Assembly (NCBI GenBank): GCA_019787685.1
Contig: JAHNUO010000014.1
Span: 1-64,000 of the forward strand
Length of the DNA: 64,000 nucleotides
Source: Chiua virens
Taxonomy: Eukaryota > Basidiomycota > Agaricomycetes > Boletales > Boletaceae
Direction of reading: 5' to 3'
In this document: positions 10,918 to 23,878 of the stretch, in pieces
Layout: every line of letters starts with the position of its first letter
How positions within the stretch are numbered: the stretch's first letter is position 1
Notes under the pieces: model-generated
The model's input: the letters and a program-made list of their open reading frames with translations, nothing else
The model's database searches: none
What the model was told of the DNA's origin: nothing
Position numbers and translations under genes: made by a program

Positions 10918-11877
10918 ATAAAGAGCGTGGTCACGTTGATCACACACAACACATGGCGCCTCGACTTCAACTTGGCGATAGCTTCTTTTGAGGACAACAT
11001 TCGGGCATCGCAGAACCTCCTCAAACTTGGCTTGGATTCGCCCCAGAGCCAAAACCTCCGGTTCTTGTTTACTTCGTCGATCGGATCCGCGCATGCCTGG
11101 GACAACTCGAAAGGCCGCTTTTCAGAGGAAATTCAATTCGATTCCTCGTTTGCCATCGGCTCAGGCTATGGAGAAGCCAAGTATGCCGCCGAGCGTGTGA
11201 GTCATGACTTGGACACCATGTCGTCGGTTGGTACTGAGATGGCTCTACAGATTATCACTAAGAGCGGCTTACATTCGACCTCGCTTCGCATTGGTCAGAT
11301 CGCCCGTGGCGTGGGTGGTTCTTGGGCCACGACAGACTGGTTCCCGATCCTCGTCAAGTCAAGTATTGCTCTCGGTGCGCTTCCAGAATCGGCAGGCGTA
11401 CGTTGGCAGGTTCTTCACGTGGTCACAAACGTTGTGCTCACAAAAGCCACTTAGGTGGTGTCATGGCTACGAGAAGAAGACGTGGCTGCTGCCATCCTCG
11501 AGACGGCGTTTTCCAAAAAAGCACCACCGCCAGCGCTCAATCTCGTCAACCCTTGTGGAGCCCCTTGGGCGGAGATAATAGCGTTCGTGCGACGTGCCAT
11601 CATCAAGAGCAAGTCACTCGAAGACGATGTGCTCCCAGTCATTCCCTTCGGTGATTGGTTTGCGTTGTTCGAGAAGAGGGCTGAGAATGCTTCAGAAGAC
11701 GACTTGGCCAACATTGTGAGTAGATTCCGTGTGTCTGGACTTGTTTGCTAATGTATGGACATAGCCGGCCATCAAGCTGCTCGAGTTTTTCCGCAGGTTG
11801 GCGCAGGGCGGAAGGCGATCGGAGAGGCAGACACAGACGCATGGGTCAAATATTGGATTTCGAAAGGTGGTTTGTGA
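10918..11877 (+). pseudogene. C-terminal reductase domain fragment of an NRPS-like adenylating reductase
   Basis: The frame reads VTLITHNTWRLDFNLAIASF, then FLFTSSIGSAHAWD, GYGEAKYAAERV, SLRIGQIARG, and WFPILVKSS. These are the NAD(P)-binding thioester-reductase motifs (tyrosine/lysine of YGxxKY visible) found at the end of alpha-aminoadipate-reductase-like enzymes. An intron 11398-11454 leads to VVSWLREEDVAAAIL, and another (about 11716-11765) leads to PAIKLLEFFR. The true end, EADTDAWVKYWISKGGL, is in a shifted frame after a short deletion near 11805. The adenylation and carrier domains and the Rossmann glycine motif are absent upstream. This is therefore a truncated, frameshifted relic and not a standalone reductase. 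Confidence 0.75.
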
Positions 11878-12156
11878 AGTGGTGGTTGTGATGAAAGGTA
11901 GTCACCCTGCGGAATTCATGTATTTTTGTAACATTAGTGTACTAGGTAAAACTATGCATCACATTTTGAACCAGTTGTTGGACGATGCGTTGTCTTCGCA
12001 TAGATGAAAGTCTTATGATTCAAAGCGTACGATCGAGATCTCTACAAGTTTCAATAACCCTCTAGGATGTATATGTTCACATGTCTTAAGTAGACGTCAT
12101 AAGGTTGTCTTTGATACCTATAACTGTCCATTTCTTCCATTGACACTCGCCTACTC

Positions 12157-14953
12157 TCAGCAAGGTACTTCGTATTCAGAGTCAGGTTCAGATTCAGGTC
12201 CTAGCTGAGACCTCGATTCCGAGTCGGTTCGGTCGGCATGCTCACTTCGCTTTTCCATCGGCGCCTCAGGAATCTGTCATAAAATCGTTCGTCCAGTCAG
12301 CCTGTGTCCTCAATAGCCCCCTTGGAGAAAGCACGTCAGAACCATGCAAGACGTACCGGCAAGCGGATGAAGTAAGACACGAGCAACGAACACGTTCCAA
12401 CCATAAACACGGTGCGTAAGCTTGCCGCGTATGCGTCCTGAGCAGCGCGTTGGAGATCTGGGGGAAGCGACACTACCAAGCTGAACGAGTGTCGGATCTC
12501 CGAAATGATCTTTAGGCGTCAAATTTGATCAGAGAAAAAATATCGAGCAGTACAAGGGCGGACCTTGTCTGCGTCAGGGATGTGGATGCGCTGACGTAGC
12601 TCGGTATCGAGACGGGACTGGAAAATAGCAGAGGCGATGGCAATGCTCGATACTTGTCCTGGATCGAAGTGATACACGCGGAAGATGAACGTCGGTTTTC
12701 CAAACGAAACTGCTACTCACCGAGTCCTCTACTGAGCTGAGCGACTGCCGTCCCACAGGGAATCAATGATTCTGCAAACACGAGCGCATTCAGAATCGAG
12801 TCCATCGAGGAATAGTGGATGTCAGACAACCCACCCGGCAAGTGCGCTTGTAACGCGACTAGGCAAAGAAACAAGTCGAAGTGCATGAGTAAGACAACAC
12901 GAACCTCACAGGAACTGCATACTCATCACTATCAGAACCACGACTGCATTTCCAAGTCCAATCGGTAAGACGCTGAGCCACTTTTGAATGAAACCCGAAT
13001 CCTCCCGTATGAAGATGAGAGAAACGAGGCCAGAGAACGGAAGGATACCAAACACGAGGTTGAGAGTTGTGCATTTACCCGTTTGATGAATTATCCAGCT
13101 GCGTTTGACGTATGAACATCAGCAACCGGGTAGCAGGGGGGTTACGACCCACCCTCCCATCAAAGAATCCAAACCCGTGGCAACGCTATTGGGAAGCAAG
13201 TGGAGTCCTGGATTCCTCGCAGACAAGGGAGGTTAATTGCAAACAAATCTACGTCCATTCGACAACACACCTGCGATGGCTGCACTGTCCAAGGACACCG
13301 TTTGGAACCATAACGGGACAAAGAACGTAACAGAATAGTTGCAAGCCGACAAAAAAAAGTTACTCAAACTAACCCAGACGGCCACCTTCTCTCTTAGAAG
13401 GCAAGGAGGAAGGATGGGCTCACGAGCTATGCAGAATTCAACCACGAGCAAAACTCCAAAAGACAGGAGGGAAAGTATAAGAAGGATGACCACCCTCAAA
13501 TTTGTCCACTGCCAGGTATTGTAAAGTCCAGGAAACGCGAGTAATACTTGAAGAAACTCACTGGAAGACCCTCGTTGAATTTTGTGCTAAGCCAAATAAG
13601 TGTGGACCCAATCTACGTGTAGAATGGAACCGATCCGGCGCGAGGTTAGCCATGCAACAAATAATCAAACAAAGATGACTTACCGCCAAAAACAATGCGA
13701 TCAAACCCCCAAAATCAATTCTACACAGTACTTCCTTTGCACTCTGACCTTGGCCCTGTAGAACATATATTGAATGCCTGTTCATATGAACGAGACATAT
13801 TCACCGGCGGGAGACTCACTGGCGTCGTATAATACATCTTTTTTGTGATGATGATCGCCACCGACACAAAGAATGGCACTTCACACAAAAACACAGCGCG
13901 CCACCCAACTCTCCAACCCAGTTAGCATGCCATATCTCACACCTCAAGGTATCATGATGAACAATGTACAAATCATTCAGGATACCGCCAATTGTCCCAC
14001 CGAGACCTAATCGAACCTAGGGTAAGATTCAGAGGTCTATAGTATGGTATGCACAGATGAACGAAACCCTCACGACTATAGAGAAATTGTTGAATGCTAG
14101 AGGTAAACTGCATTCCTGCACGATAATGAAGGACTGAGCGTGGAAAGATGACCTAGGAACGTACTCGCACATTGTACAGATCGGCACAGACAACTCTTCA
14201 TTCACCAAATATTTGGGCTAAGTTAGGTTAATACGTGAGTATACAAACTCACGTCGGAAGCAACTGGAGCGCCCCTGCGCCCATTCCAGCTATCCCAGAA
14301 TTTCAACCCAGCACTATCAATAGAGGAGCGACATACGAATCGAGCAACTGTCAATTCGACCATGCTCCTGGAGCCCGCGCAGAGAAATGTGCCAAGGACG
14401 GTGGTACATAACGCGATTTGGCACGCGGCACGCCGACCGATGGTAGTACACAGTCGTCCGTAGAGAGGTGTGAAGGTGCAGCTCGAGAGCAAATATCTGA
14501 GAACTATGTGACTGGGCGTCCAAGCGCTGAAAGTATGGAACGCACGCAGTGCCAATCCAACTGGCTTGGTTTGATTCTTTGAATTCTGACATTATGGAGG
14601 GTAGCACTATGAACGATGTTTGTGAAACGCAGGGTTCAAAGTTCGAGACGCTACTCATGCGTGGCTACCATCGTTGCTAAGGAGATAGTGAACAATTATG
14701 ATTGATGCTAACGAAAGCGCAGGGGACAAATTATATACAGTTCAATTTCTGAACGCTAGGTTATCAGAATTGTGCAGGGTCTGGACAATCGGGAACTACT
14801 CACACAGAAAAACGTTCCAGTCCACAAAGCTATGAGAATACATTGTCTAGTCGAGGAGGAGATCGTGTAGGCTGCAACGTCATCCTCATGATTGTCGTTG
14901 GATTTGGGGAGTAATGGGGTATGTTCCGCATTGTTGTAATGACTCATGTGCAT
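12157..14953 (-). CDS. MFS transporter, vacuolar basic amino acid (DHA2) type
   Basis: The N-terminus is cytosolic, with an acidic NAEHTPLLPK segment (dileucine-type vacuolar sorting signal) followed by a first membrane helix. Later exons give NQASWIGTAYLLSSCTFTPL then YGRLCTTIGRR, which is the loop 2-3 MFS signature (G-R-x-x-G-R-R). Further on are AGMGAGALQLLP, GWRAVFLCEVPFFVSVAI, RIDFGGLIALFL, NYSVTFFVPLWFQTV, and a last hydrophobic segment with VSYFIRLP. The tail, SESRSQLGPESEPDSEYEV, is acidic. About ten introns of 45-80 bp separate the exons; those checked keep frame. Known relatives import basic amino acids into the vacuole. The last intron ends ATGACAG before ATTCCTGAGG. It appears complete, though not every junction was verified. 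Confidence 0.7.
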
Positions 14954-15106
14954 GAATGGATCGTTGGATGAACTTTTACAGCGAACGCCGGTCGGACGTT
15001 TGTTTCCTTGCGTTCAAAGCCAAATGTTCCAAAACACCGCGAACATTGTTAACCACCACCGTCATGACTGCAACCTCACCCTTCACCAACCATTTGACAC
15101 CTCAGT

Positions 15107-16554
15107 ATGAGTCTCCTCACACGATTCCGACTTGAGCATGCCCACACTGGCGGGTCTAGTAACGACGCTGAAGGGTCAGCACCTGCTTCTGCGGGCGAAA
15201 CCACTGGCGCTCATTTGGACAACTTCGACCGTCTTTCTTTTCCACCTAGTTCCCCTGCCGGTGAACGGTCTAGCACCATGGAGCCCCCGCCCCCTGGCCA
15301 ACGACGGCGAGAACGTTCTGACTCTGCCGAAGAAGCACTTGAGCAGGGATCGCAGCGGAGGCATAAACGCCGCTGTGCCGTCCAGGTTTGCAGGGACCTT
15401 GAGCTAGCTGAGGACGCGCTCACTGCTTTTGCGGATGTAAGTGTTTTCTATCTCTGTCAGCATATGCTGATGGAGTGCCCAGCTTGACCTACCCGGGATG
15501 CTCATCACTATCTTCGGGAAACTCCTTTGGCTCGAGCGAGAACGGATGAAAGACGAAGTCCATTCCTTTATCAAGTCAGACGAGTTCAAGGTAATCACAT
15601 TTCTTATTAAGTAAAATAAAAACTCACCTCTGCATGTGCAGGACGTCCTCCAGGATCTGCTCCGGACAGCACTTCTGTCTGCGAATATATCACGCTATCT
15701 GAATGGCATCAACGATCGAATTTGGGTTTGTACTAGTACACCGTCACTCCATTCGATTACTGACGTCCTTCCAACTTTAGGGCTTCATCAAGAAGAACCT
15801 TGCCGTGTTCAACATCCCGCCCCTGGTGATGGAGGACGCTCGACTAACGATCTACATCGACACTCTTATGAAGGACGTCTTGACCAAGCAGCGATCTCAG
15901 ATTAAGACAAAGGTATGAGATTCCCTTAATTTGTTTATCAACTAACTGTACCCTCACCGTCACAGATTGTGGCCAGCATCTCAAAGAGCCATCACATATC
16001 CGACCTTGGAAAGACTCTTTCGGGGCGTGACTTTGTTGATGTCACATTAGCACAATGGGGACGGTTCTCATTTTTAGTAAGTAATGTGCATCCCGCTTAC
16101 CCATTGTTAATGTTTTTCAGCGACAAAACTTCGTACTTTTCAGCGCCATGGTGGACGAATCCCTACTCAAGAAAGTCACTGGATCGGACGCTCGAGAGGA
16201 ATCTAATCCCCCTGCTGACAACAATAGTGCCGAGTCTACTAACAATGGGACCCGGACCTGGTCTAGCCACCAGTTCTGGGAGTTTATTGACGAACTCCTC
16301 GACGAGATGCGTGAAGAAGTCCGCAAGGAGCGCAGCGTGGAACTTCGGAAGCAAGCTTGGGAAAAGTAAGTCTGCGTATCGATCATGATGTTTTTTTTTG
16401 CAACTAACTGTTCAACAGGTTCTTCACTGACTCGCTCCAATCAGACCTCGAACAATTCCCGGCTGAGAACAGGTTGGCATCTTTACATCCATCAGACGGG
16501 AGAAGCGTTCCTGAGTGGCAGAAAGCTATTCACCAAGATCTCGCGTGGTTGTAG
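15107..16554 (+). CDS. Unknown seven-exon protein, apparently intact
   Basis: Exons are 15107-15436, 15483-15590, 15642-15725, 15781-15912, 15966-16076, 16121-16365 and 16419-16554. All introns are GT..AG and each joins the frame without a stop, ending ..HQDLAWL. The first 100 residues are disordered and rich in Ser, Pro, Arg and Glu, with a basic stretch RRHKRR that could be a nuclear localisation signal. The rest is predicted helical (SNISRYLNG, FIKKNLAVFNIPPLV, HQFWEFIDELLDEMREEV). I recognise the style of a repeated Agaricomycete family but no domain. It is divergent from the MFS gene with only 153 bp between starts, so they may share a promoter. Confidence 0.65.
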
Positions 16555-17895
16555 TATCCCTCCCCACATTCCTTATTGTTGCGGCTGCAGCATTCCCCCT
16601 CTCATCCTTTCCTTATCGTCTGTCACCTTTCGACGATCTTCCGAGTCCTTTCTTATCCCTCCCCCCCTCTCTTATGGCCATCTAATTGCGTACTGTGGAT
16701 TCATCATTCTCATTGTCACCTAATCACACACCGTGGATACCAGGATACGTCGTCTCCATCCCCACTCCCTTCCGCTCTCGTCATCTCATCTATTAGTACT
16801 ACATTGCCTACTGCGCTATCAACGCATACTGTCAACATGTACCCCGCCGCATCATGCATATGAAATGTTTTGGTTTCAATACTCTTGAGCGCTATGGTGT
16901 AAAAAAGCCAGCAAACCGAGAACATGCACCCTGACGACGATCGGGCATGTGGTACGTTGTATTATTGATATTGTCAGCCACGCTGGGTAAGTGTTTCTGC
17001 TTGCGCTTCATTTGCATTCCACCTATCATACATCATTCACACAAGCACACCATGCTTGAGTATTGGCATGATGCAGAACGGACACCCTCGTTCACATAAC
17101 CGAATGAAAACTCAATTGTATCAAGTCGATTCTAACCTATGTCCCACAAGCATTCGTCAAATATAATACTAACGTACTACACTTGTCTGGTGTATGTATT
17201 TACCACAGGGTCGGATCACTATCGCTTACGTTGTTTCACGCACGACAAGGCAGAATGTCTGTTGAACGTAGTCGCCAGGTAGCCAGTACAGTGGTTCCAA
17301 TGTAAATTAGTCGTTTCACCCTTGATAGCCAGCTGACACTACAGTGGACCGTTAGGAAATATACTACATTAACAACATTGTAGGTACATTCAGGCCTGGA
17401 TACCGTGTGTATGTTTAGTAATTCCCTCGACAAACACAGGACGGAAATCGTCGCTCATACCCCCCATCAACGTCAGCCCAATATCAACTTCAATGTTCAC
17501 AGAACGTTAGCTTCACTTCGGCGTGTAGCTCTGCCTTTAATTCTCGAGGCTTTCTCCGAGTTAATAATCTGACCATCTCTCTGCTCTCGTTGTCTTGGTT
17601 TTTCGATGTTTGCTTAATCTCAATTGTTTGTATGACTTTTGTGTAGTGCATGTAACATACGGCAGATCGTTGTGCAATGTAAACCTAGCGGACTGCGTGT
17701 GGCCGAGAGAATGTACATTTGCGCAAAATGCTCTCATTTTTCGTATACTCTCAAAAACACGTCTGTGTAACTCCGGGTCCACTAATCGCATACTGTATCT
17801 TCAGTCCGAGTCTGTAACTCTCCTGTCAGTTCAGCAAATTACAACTCAGGTTAGACTCTGAATGCAGCAATGAGAGGTATTACACTGCACCGCTA
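16555..17895. other. Intergenic region, no gene seen
   Basis: The first 300 bases are pyrimidine-rich (many TCC/CCTC) and probably form the 3' untranslated region of the gene ending at 16554. The remainder is balanced in composition with only short random frames on both strands. No repeat or RNA gene was recognised. Confidence 0.5.
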
Positions 17896-18483
17896 TTACA
17901 CGCCACTATCTTCACCACCCGGGCCTGACCCAGACTGAGACCTCGAACCCCAAAAACTGGTGAGAGTAGTAAGGGTGCTCAAAATCCGATCAAATATCCC
18001 TGTTTGCGATTTCTCCATGCGTAGCATACCATCTTCTACATTCTTCAGGCGTCCAGCGAGCCGACCTTCCATGCTGCCAAGGTTCTGTTCGTTACGATTT
18101 GACTTTTGAATCAATTCTTCCAACAGAATCGTATTCTTCGAGCGAGTTCTGACCAATGTTCCTTGAACATTCCCCAGGTGACCTTCGATGCTCTGGAGGT
18201 CCTTTGCTTGGTGGATGACCTCCCTTTCCAAAGCAGAAACCCGCTGCTCTACATTTGTCACCATTCTAACTACCTGCCCTTCTTCAGTGAGAAATTCAAG
18301 TTAAGTTAGCACTAATAACCTACTAGTAAGACGTTGTGATTTACCTGGCATCACCTCCTGCTGGTGGTCTGTCTGAGTCACCGTGACTCCGAGTCCAAAC
18401 GTTTGAAAAGAAGGAACATCCGATGATGTAGAAATAGACTCAGAGGAGGTCCGTGAGTCCATGGGAGATGGATATGAATGCAC
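17896..18483 (-). CDS. Small coiled-coil protein
   Basis: Exon 1 (18483 or the in-frame ATG at 18462, MDSRTSSESIS) ends at about 18345. An intron then leads to EGQVVRMVTNVEQRVSALE, with the splice completing a Glu codon. The second exon is one long amphipathic heptad region (VSALEREVIHQAKDLQSIEG, LEELIQKSNRNEQNLGSMEG) and ends at 17896 after a Gly/Ser-rich tail. It resembles the plus-strand protein at 57598-58098, which shares the exon layout, a TFG(L/V)GV motif and the coiled-coil-then-tail plan. Function is unknown; no transposase or kinase motif is present. Confidence 0.55.
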
Positions 18484-18850
18484 CCAGGGGACTCAGCCAA
18501 TTGTTTATAGTACACGCCGCAGTGGGGTTTCACATGAAGCTGAAACACCCGTATGGAGTTCCATCGGAGTGTCCCGGGATTTCCCGATCTGATCCGAGTC
18601 TTGCAAGACCTAGGAAATTACTACATCATGGGACTCCAGGTTTTATGATAAAGCCTTACAATACCTTGGTAATAAATTGATCGAGCTTGTGTAATAAAAG
18701 TAACAAAAGAGAAATGTTAGAAGGGCTCGTCCTTATAATGGTAGGTCTTCTGGGAATGACTGTCGGAAGGCCAACAATGGATATGCTAGTACCACCAAAC
18801 TAAGTAGACGCGTGGGCAGCACCTTTGCACTCGAAATGATGCCCGGTTCA
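18484..18850. other. Intergenic, no gene seen
   Basis: No convincing coding frame, repeat or RNA gene lies between the start of the coiled-coil gene and the first UBR1-like codons. Confidence 0.5.
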
Positions 18851-21559
18851 TGCAAATTCGTGTTCACTCCCGCAACCCGCGCAGAGATCCTCTCAGAACT
18901 CTACGACACCTTCTGAGGCCCATACGCACACCTCTTCCTCCCACTCTCAAACTCAAGTCTCCCCATGCACACCACACTCGGTCAGGTCCGGGCCAAGCTC
19001 GGTTTTGCGGGTACGGGATCAGAGGATCCCGTCATGCTAGGTCGTCCTTGTGGTCACATCTTCACCAAAGGCGAAGGTTGTTTCAGATCCAAGTGCGTAT
19101 CCTGCCTTTCTCCCTTTTCATCTCATCATCTCTCCTCAGAGACCGCGCCCTTGATGAGAGCTGCGTTCTTCGCTGCTTCCGCGCCAGCTCTCACAGAGAC
19201 CACAACGTCAGCTTCTTTATCGCCGAACAATCCGGCGGTTGTTGTGACTGCGGTGATGCCCAAGCCTGGCGTTGCGATATCCATTCTCCAAGATCCAGAT
19301 CGCCCCTTCAATGCTTCCTCTCCTGACATGACCCCAAGAACTCTTCCAAGACCCATGTCCGACGTCGACATACCGCCTGTCCGCATCCTGAATGTGCCTG
19401 GAAATACCCCCGAGGCCGCAGAATTGGGTGTTGACAGCTTTTCTTTCAAGTCCAAGCGTTTGATGCCTGTCTTCAGTGATCTCCGGTATCTCTATCATAA
19501 CGAACCCGTTCAACAACTCATTTCCAGGAATCCTTTCTCCATTCGCAAATTTGCCAAGGTCTGCCAACTCTTCATGTATGTCCATCCGAACAAGCGCGCC
19601 GCTACCAATCATGTCGAGTACGTAACTGATGCTTGGATTAGCATCTTCAACGTTACGCCTATCGCGCATCATCAAGGTATATCGAGAGGCCTTCAGCTGG
19701 GCCACGCCTTCACAGCTCGTCAACGCTATCTCCATTGTCGTCGGAGACATCACCTAGCTATGCGCGTTGGCAAATGATAAGCTCGACAAGAACAAGTTTT
19801 CAAAGCCAGCCCACCACGATGTACTCTTTAGTGATGTCGAATGCATGATAATGCACTTTGACATGCTGGAAGGTTCGGTCACTCGCTGAACTGGCTTCTG
19901 GCAGCGTTGTTGAAAAATGTCGATCTTCTTTCAGAAGAGTCGCTGGGTCGAGTGGGCGTCGCAAGCGTGCGTGACTTGTTTGTGCGAATCGTGACAGAGG
20001 AAGATATTCTCGCACTCATCAACTTTCCCTTGCGAGGTAAGCTTTCGCAATGGTTTCCAACTTGGAGTTTACTGAAGTCTTCAGTGCTTGCAATGGTGGC
20101 TCAGATCCGGTCGGGCCTGTGGGTTCGTAATGGCTTTCCGATATGCGGTCAACTGCTGCATTACCGGGATTTTATGCTTCGCGAGTTGTGTTTATGATCA
20201 AGACCTGTTCATCCTCCAAACGTCTCTCATCATCCTTGACCGTTTTAAACTCCAATTCTTCCGCGGGGCAGTGGTCCACCCGACCTACGAGGACCTACAG
20301 CTGTCCAGCATGGTCGAGGAAGCCTTGTATGTCATCATCACCCTCTTGACCGAGAAAGGCAGTGTGACCAAGTTGCCCCTTCCAGTCGCTGTTCTGCGCG
20401 AGATCATTCATGCCCTTGTAGCAGGCCTGTGCTCTTGCACAGACCTGATAAAACGCGTGGCCGAGCGCATGGCAGGTGATGTCAGTTTCGACCATGTCCT
20501 CAGAGCAGTCGCCAACTTTAGAGCACCAGAAGCCATGGCCAAGTCAGCCCCTTTTATTATTATAATGCTCGAAACAAACATCGAGAAGTCGAAGCAGTAC
20601 TCCATGCGCGGTTGAAGAAGAACACAGGCGAGGCTGGTCCTGTGATCGTGCCAAAGTCGACCAGCATCCACGTGATGACGGAAGTGGCGGGCGCGACGCC
20701 ACCATCTGCCGAGGCAATTCTCAATCAAGCATTTTATCTTGTTATGATTGCGCTCGTGGAACATTCGTCCGTGTTCAGCCACCTATCTGCCCTCAAGGTC
20801 TTCGAAGACGGAAAGAACCTGATTGACGTTATCTCCGCAATCGAGCATGTAGACCATTCGAAACCTTACACGGCTCGGATGGAATGGATCTTGCGCGAGA
20901 TGCCTAAGTTTGTATCGAGGTGCAGGCGCGCCATAGGGTCACCCCAGTTGTGGAATCCAGGCCAGATGCGGAGACCCCCAAGAAACAGGCAGCGAAAGCA
21001 CGTCAAGAGGCCATCACGGCACAGATGAAGGCCCAGCAAGGAAGCTTTGCAATCAACTTTGAAGACGTGGGTGACGAGGAAGATGAAGGGATGGAGGAGA
21101 GTCAAGAAGAGTTGATAGAGCATGGTTCCTGTATCGTATGCCAAGAGGATCTCACTGACTCGAAGCCGTGGGGCATGCTTGGACTCGTGCAGCCCAGCCG
21201 TTTGCTCCGGAAACACCCCGATAGCCACAGCATGTATCCCAACGAGTTAACGGGAATGCAACCCTCCCTCGATTCCAACTCCCATCCGCCAGCCCCATCG
21301 ACTTTCCCCATCTGTAGATGTGAACTACCACGACCAGTTTGCCCCGAACTTTAATGGCTTCCCCGCGCAACATGCCCGGTTTGGATTACACGCATCTATG
21401 TGCAGGCACACGATGCACACGGGGTGCTTCCAAGTTTACAACGCTTCCGTTCGTCAACGCCACCGTTCACATCCGACACGAAACCATCTGGAGAATATCC
21501 TCCACGAGGAATACGTCTGCCCACTGTGTAGGCATCGTTCGCTGACATGCTCCTCGTAG
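18851..21559 (+). pseudogene. UBR1: UBR1-type E3 ubiquitin ligase, decayed copy 1 (UBR box to RING)
   Basis: UBR1 recognises N-degrons through a zinc-binding UBR box and ubiquitinates targets through a RING. Seen here: KFVFTPATRAEILSELYDTF, then TGA at 18914 where a Trp is expected, and VMLGRPCGHIFTKGEGCF. After an intron comes the UBR box core (SHRDHNVSFFIAEQ, GGCCDCGDAQAWR), in which the usual VLC..C ligand stretch is shortened to VLRCF. Later pieces are NKRAATNHVEYVTDAW, LLAALLKNVDLLSEESLG, LLHYRDFMLRELC, CIVCQEDL (first RING Cys pair), MCRHTMHTGCF and YVCPLC. Pieces lie in all three frames. The span is 2.7 kb against about 6 kb expected, so large internal parts and the whole C-terminal domain are missing. 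Confidence 0.8.
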
Positions 21560-22394
21560 GCTTCTCCCTTTTCGAACGGCAACTCCGACCCGCTCAGAAA
21601 GATCTTACATAGTTAATCGCCGAAGGTTTTAGTCATGCTGTTTGGCGTACGTTTCGCCTATTCTCACAACCTTGTCATCTCTTCCGCAACGTTACTTCGT
21701 ATCCTTCTGAGCATGCCGATCGTTGTGTAGTGACAATAATTTGGATAGTGGTGTGAGCCTGTATCCGAATATCGCAGTGGAGAACGTACCAAAATCTCTG
21801 GGAGTGGGGCGGCGATGAGAGTTTGCTAGTTGATTAGGTGGCGATGAAGCCATGGACCCAGCGTGTGCGTGACTCCGGCCATGCTGAAAACTGAAGCGCT
21901 AAAACGCACCTGAACCACTCTTCTGGATTTACTGCAGGCTTGAACCCGCTGCACGGCAGAGGATGCCCGCCGTTGCTGCACCGGATCAGGTGAGAGGAAG
22001 CTCCACATGCTTTGGGTGGGGTTCAGGGCAGCTGGGCTGGCGGGGTTGGCTGCCGATGCTTGAAGACCGAGCTGGGCGGCGCTGCTGTTGCAGCCACTGG
22101 CTCACCGGCTTGCTGATGACTCAGGCTGCGTTCGTCTGTTCCGACTGGCTGTCGCGCACAGCCGAAAGTATCGCTCGCAGCCTACAGGCGGTGTGGTTTA
22201 GCAAGAGCCCAGAGAGCCTGAGCCCACTGTGTAACAGGCTGCATCGGTCGAGGGTTTGAGGAGCCTAGAGGCCGCAGGCCGTTGAAAGAACAGAGCTTCG
22301 CATCACGCGCACAGCTGATTCAGCAGCTCGCCAAGAGCCATGGGCAGCACCGCGATGCAAAGGGGTCGAGTCGTGACCCCTTTGAATGACCAAT
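21560..22394. other. Intergenic region with a copy of a shared 47-bp element
   Basis: No gene is recognised. A GC-rich part (about 21950-22260) contains 22132-22178, which matches 10441-10487 at roughly 43 of 47 positions. The lactate monooxygenase homology begins abruptly at about 22395. Confidence 0.5.
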
Positions 22395-23088
22395 CTGCCG
22401 GTGAATTGGGGCGTGTTTAGGACGTGGGAAGACTTGAAGTTCATCAGGGATAACTGGGATGGGCCAATCGTGCTCGAAGGCATCCAACGCGTGTCGGTGA
22501 GTCGTATTTGTGGTAGGCTGTGGTGGCTCATGGTGGATGTTTCATTCATAAATGTGTCTGCTCCTGCGTTGCAACAGGATGCAGAAAAGGCCATTGCGCA
22601 TGGCATCGATGGCATTGTTGCGTCAAACCACGGTACGTCGCCCGCGTGTCGAGGACGCCTTCAATTGACGCGTACTCCAAAGGCCGTCAGGTTGATGGCG
22701 CGATCAGTTCGCTGGACGCACTCGATAAGATCATGCGGTCATGCAAAGTCCGTGCCGCCCAAAGTCTGGCAAGTTGACCGTTCTCTTCGACTCGGGGATT
22801 CGCACGGGAAGTGATATCATCAAAGCCCTCGCGATGGGTGCTCAAGGTGTCTTGAGTCCGTACTGTTTTCCATCCTCCGAGCCCCAGTTTCTCATCCAAC
22901 TCCCTTTTCCAGTCGCGCGTCTGTTCTTGTATGGTCTCACTATTGTGGGACAACAAGGTGTGGAGCAAATCCTGAGGCAGACCATCTGTGATTTTCACGT
23001 CTCGATGGGTCTCACTGGATATGGTGACATCAACGAGATCATCGGGAAGCGTGACGAAATTTTGATGAGATTGGAGTACAAGCTGTAA
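22395..23088 (+). pseudogene. FMN-dependent lactate 2-monooxygenase-like C-terminal fragment
   Basis: Members of this family oxidise L-lactate or other alpha-hydroxy acids using FMN. Exons give GVFRTWEDLKFIRDNWDGPI (with the FMN-contacting beta-strand Lys position replaced by Glu in IVLEGI, where IVLKGI is usual), DAEKAIAHGIDGIVASNHG, RQVDGAISSLDALDKI, LFDSGIRTGSDIIKALAMGA and GYGDINEIIGKRDEIL. Introns are 22497-22577, 22633-22682 and about 22858-22913. The catalytic His (SNHGGRQ) is kept across a splice. The N-terminal two thirds of the enzyme are missing. A frameshift lies near 22760 (RAAQ then SGKLTVL in the next frame). Loss of the FMN lysine and the truncation make it a pseudogene. Confidence 0.75.
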
Positions 23089-23878
23089 TAGTCTGTCGTT
23101 GGAATCTATGCGAGTTTGCTTTGCACTGGTCGAGTTCAATCTTTTTGGGACACCTTACTTGACTTCCGCGTCTGCGTTCACACTTCCGAGTCCCCGTCAA
23201 AAGTTGCGTCGAGGTTCTGTCGCAAGATTTCATCTATCATCTTGACCACCGAACACCTTCGTCGATCGATTGGAGATGCCATGGCGGCCGATTTCAGGGT
23301 CGTTGCCATTAATCCCGCACAGACATTTGATGCAATGACAATGGAGGTCGATTACCACTGGCATGAAGGTCAGGCAAGGCCAGGTGGAAGGGAAAGGGCC
23401 CAGAAAGTCCTTTGCACAACTCGTTTAGGGTTGACGAACAAAATCGGGCGGAGTCGGCAGATCCTGGACGGAAGAATACGTTGGGGTGTCCACGCTGATC
23501 AGGGCAAAGTCCTTCCTCGAATTCTCGCTCCCCAGCGTTTGCTTGGCTCAGATCTACGGCTGTATTTGTATCTCCATCGTTTCGTAGTATAGATAACGAG
23601 TGGACGCGGTTCCTTTTGCGCTATCGACACCATATCGGTCGATTTCGATTTCCTGCCCTAACCACTTGCCAGTGGATGTAACATCACGCCCTGCATCTAT
23701 GAGAGTACATTCGCTCTTCACCGGCCCACATCGCCTTCAGTGCACCATGAATTCAGCTAGAACAAAACGCTGGACGAAATGTGTGATTCTTTGTGTACAT
23801 CAAGAAGGAGCCCCACGAGATCGGCATGTCCGTATTTCCACGTCTCTGTCAGCCTCATTTGTTCCCCCTTCTCGCTCG
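23089..23878. other. Intergenic region, no gene supported
   Basis: A plus-strand frame of about 100 codons starts at 23281, but its product has no recognised motif and no splice support. I see no repeat or RNA gene. Confidence 0.4.

Noticed and set aside
23116..23592. 158-codon plus-strand frame after the monooxygenase fragment
   Set aside because: No recognisable domain, no splice support and unremarkable composition.
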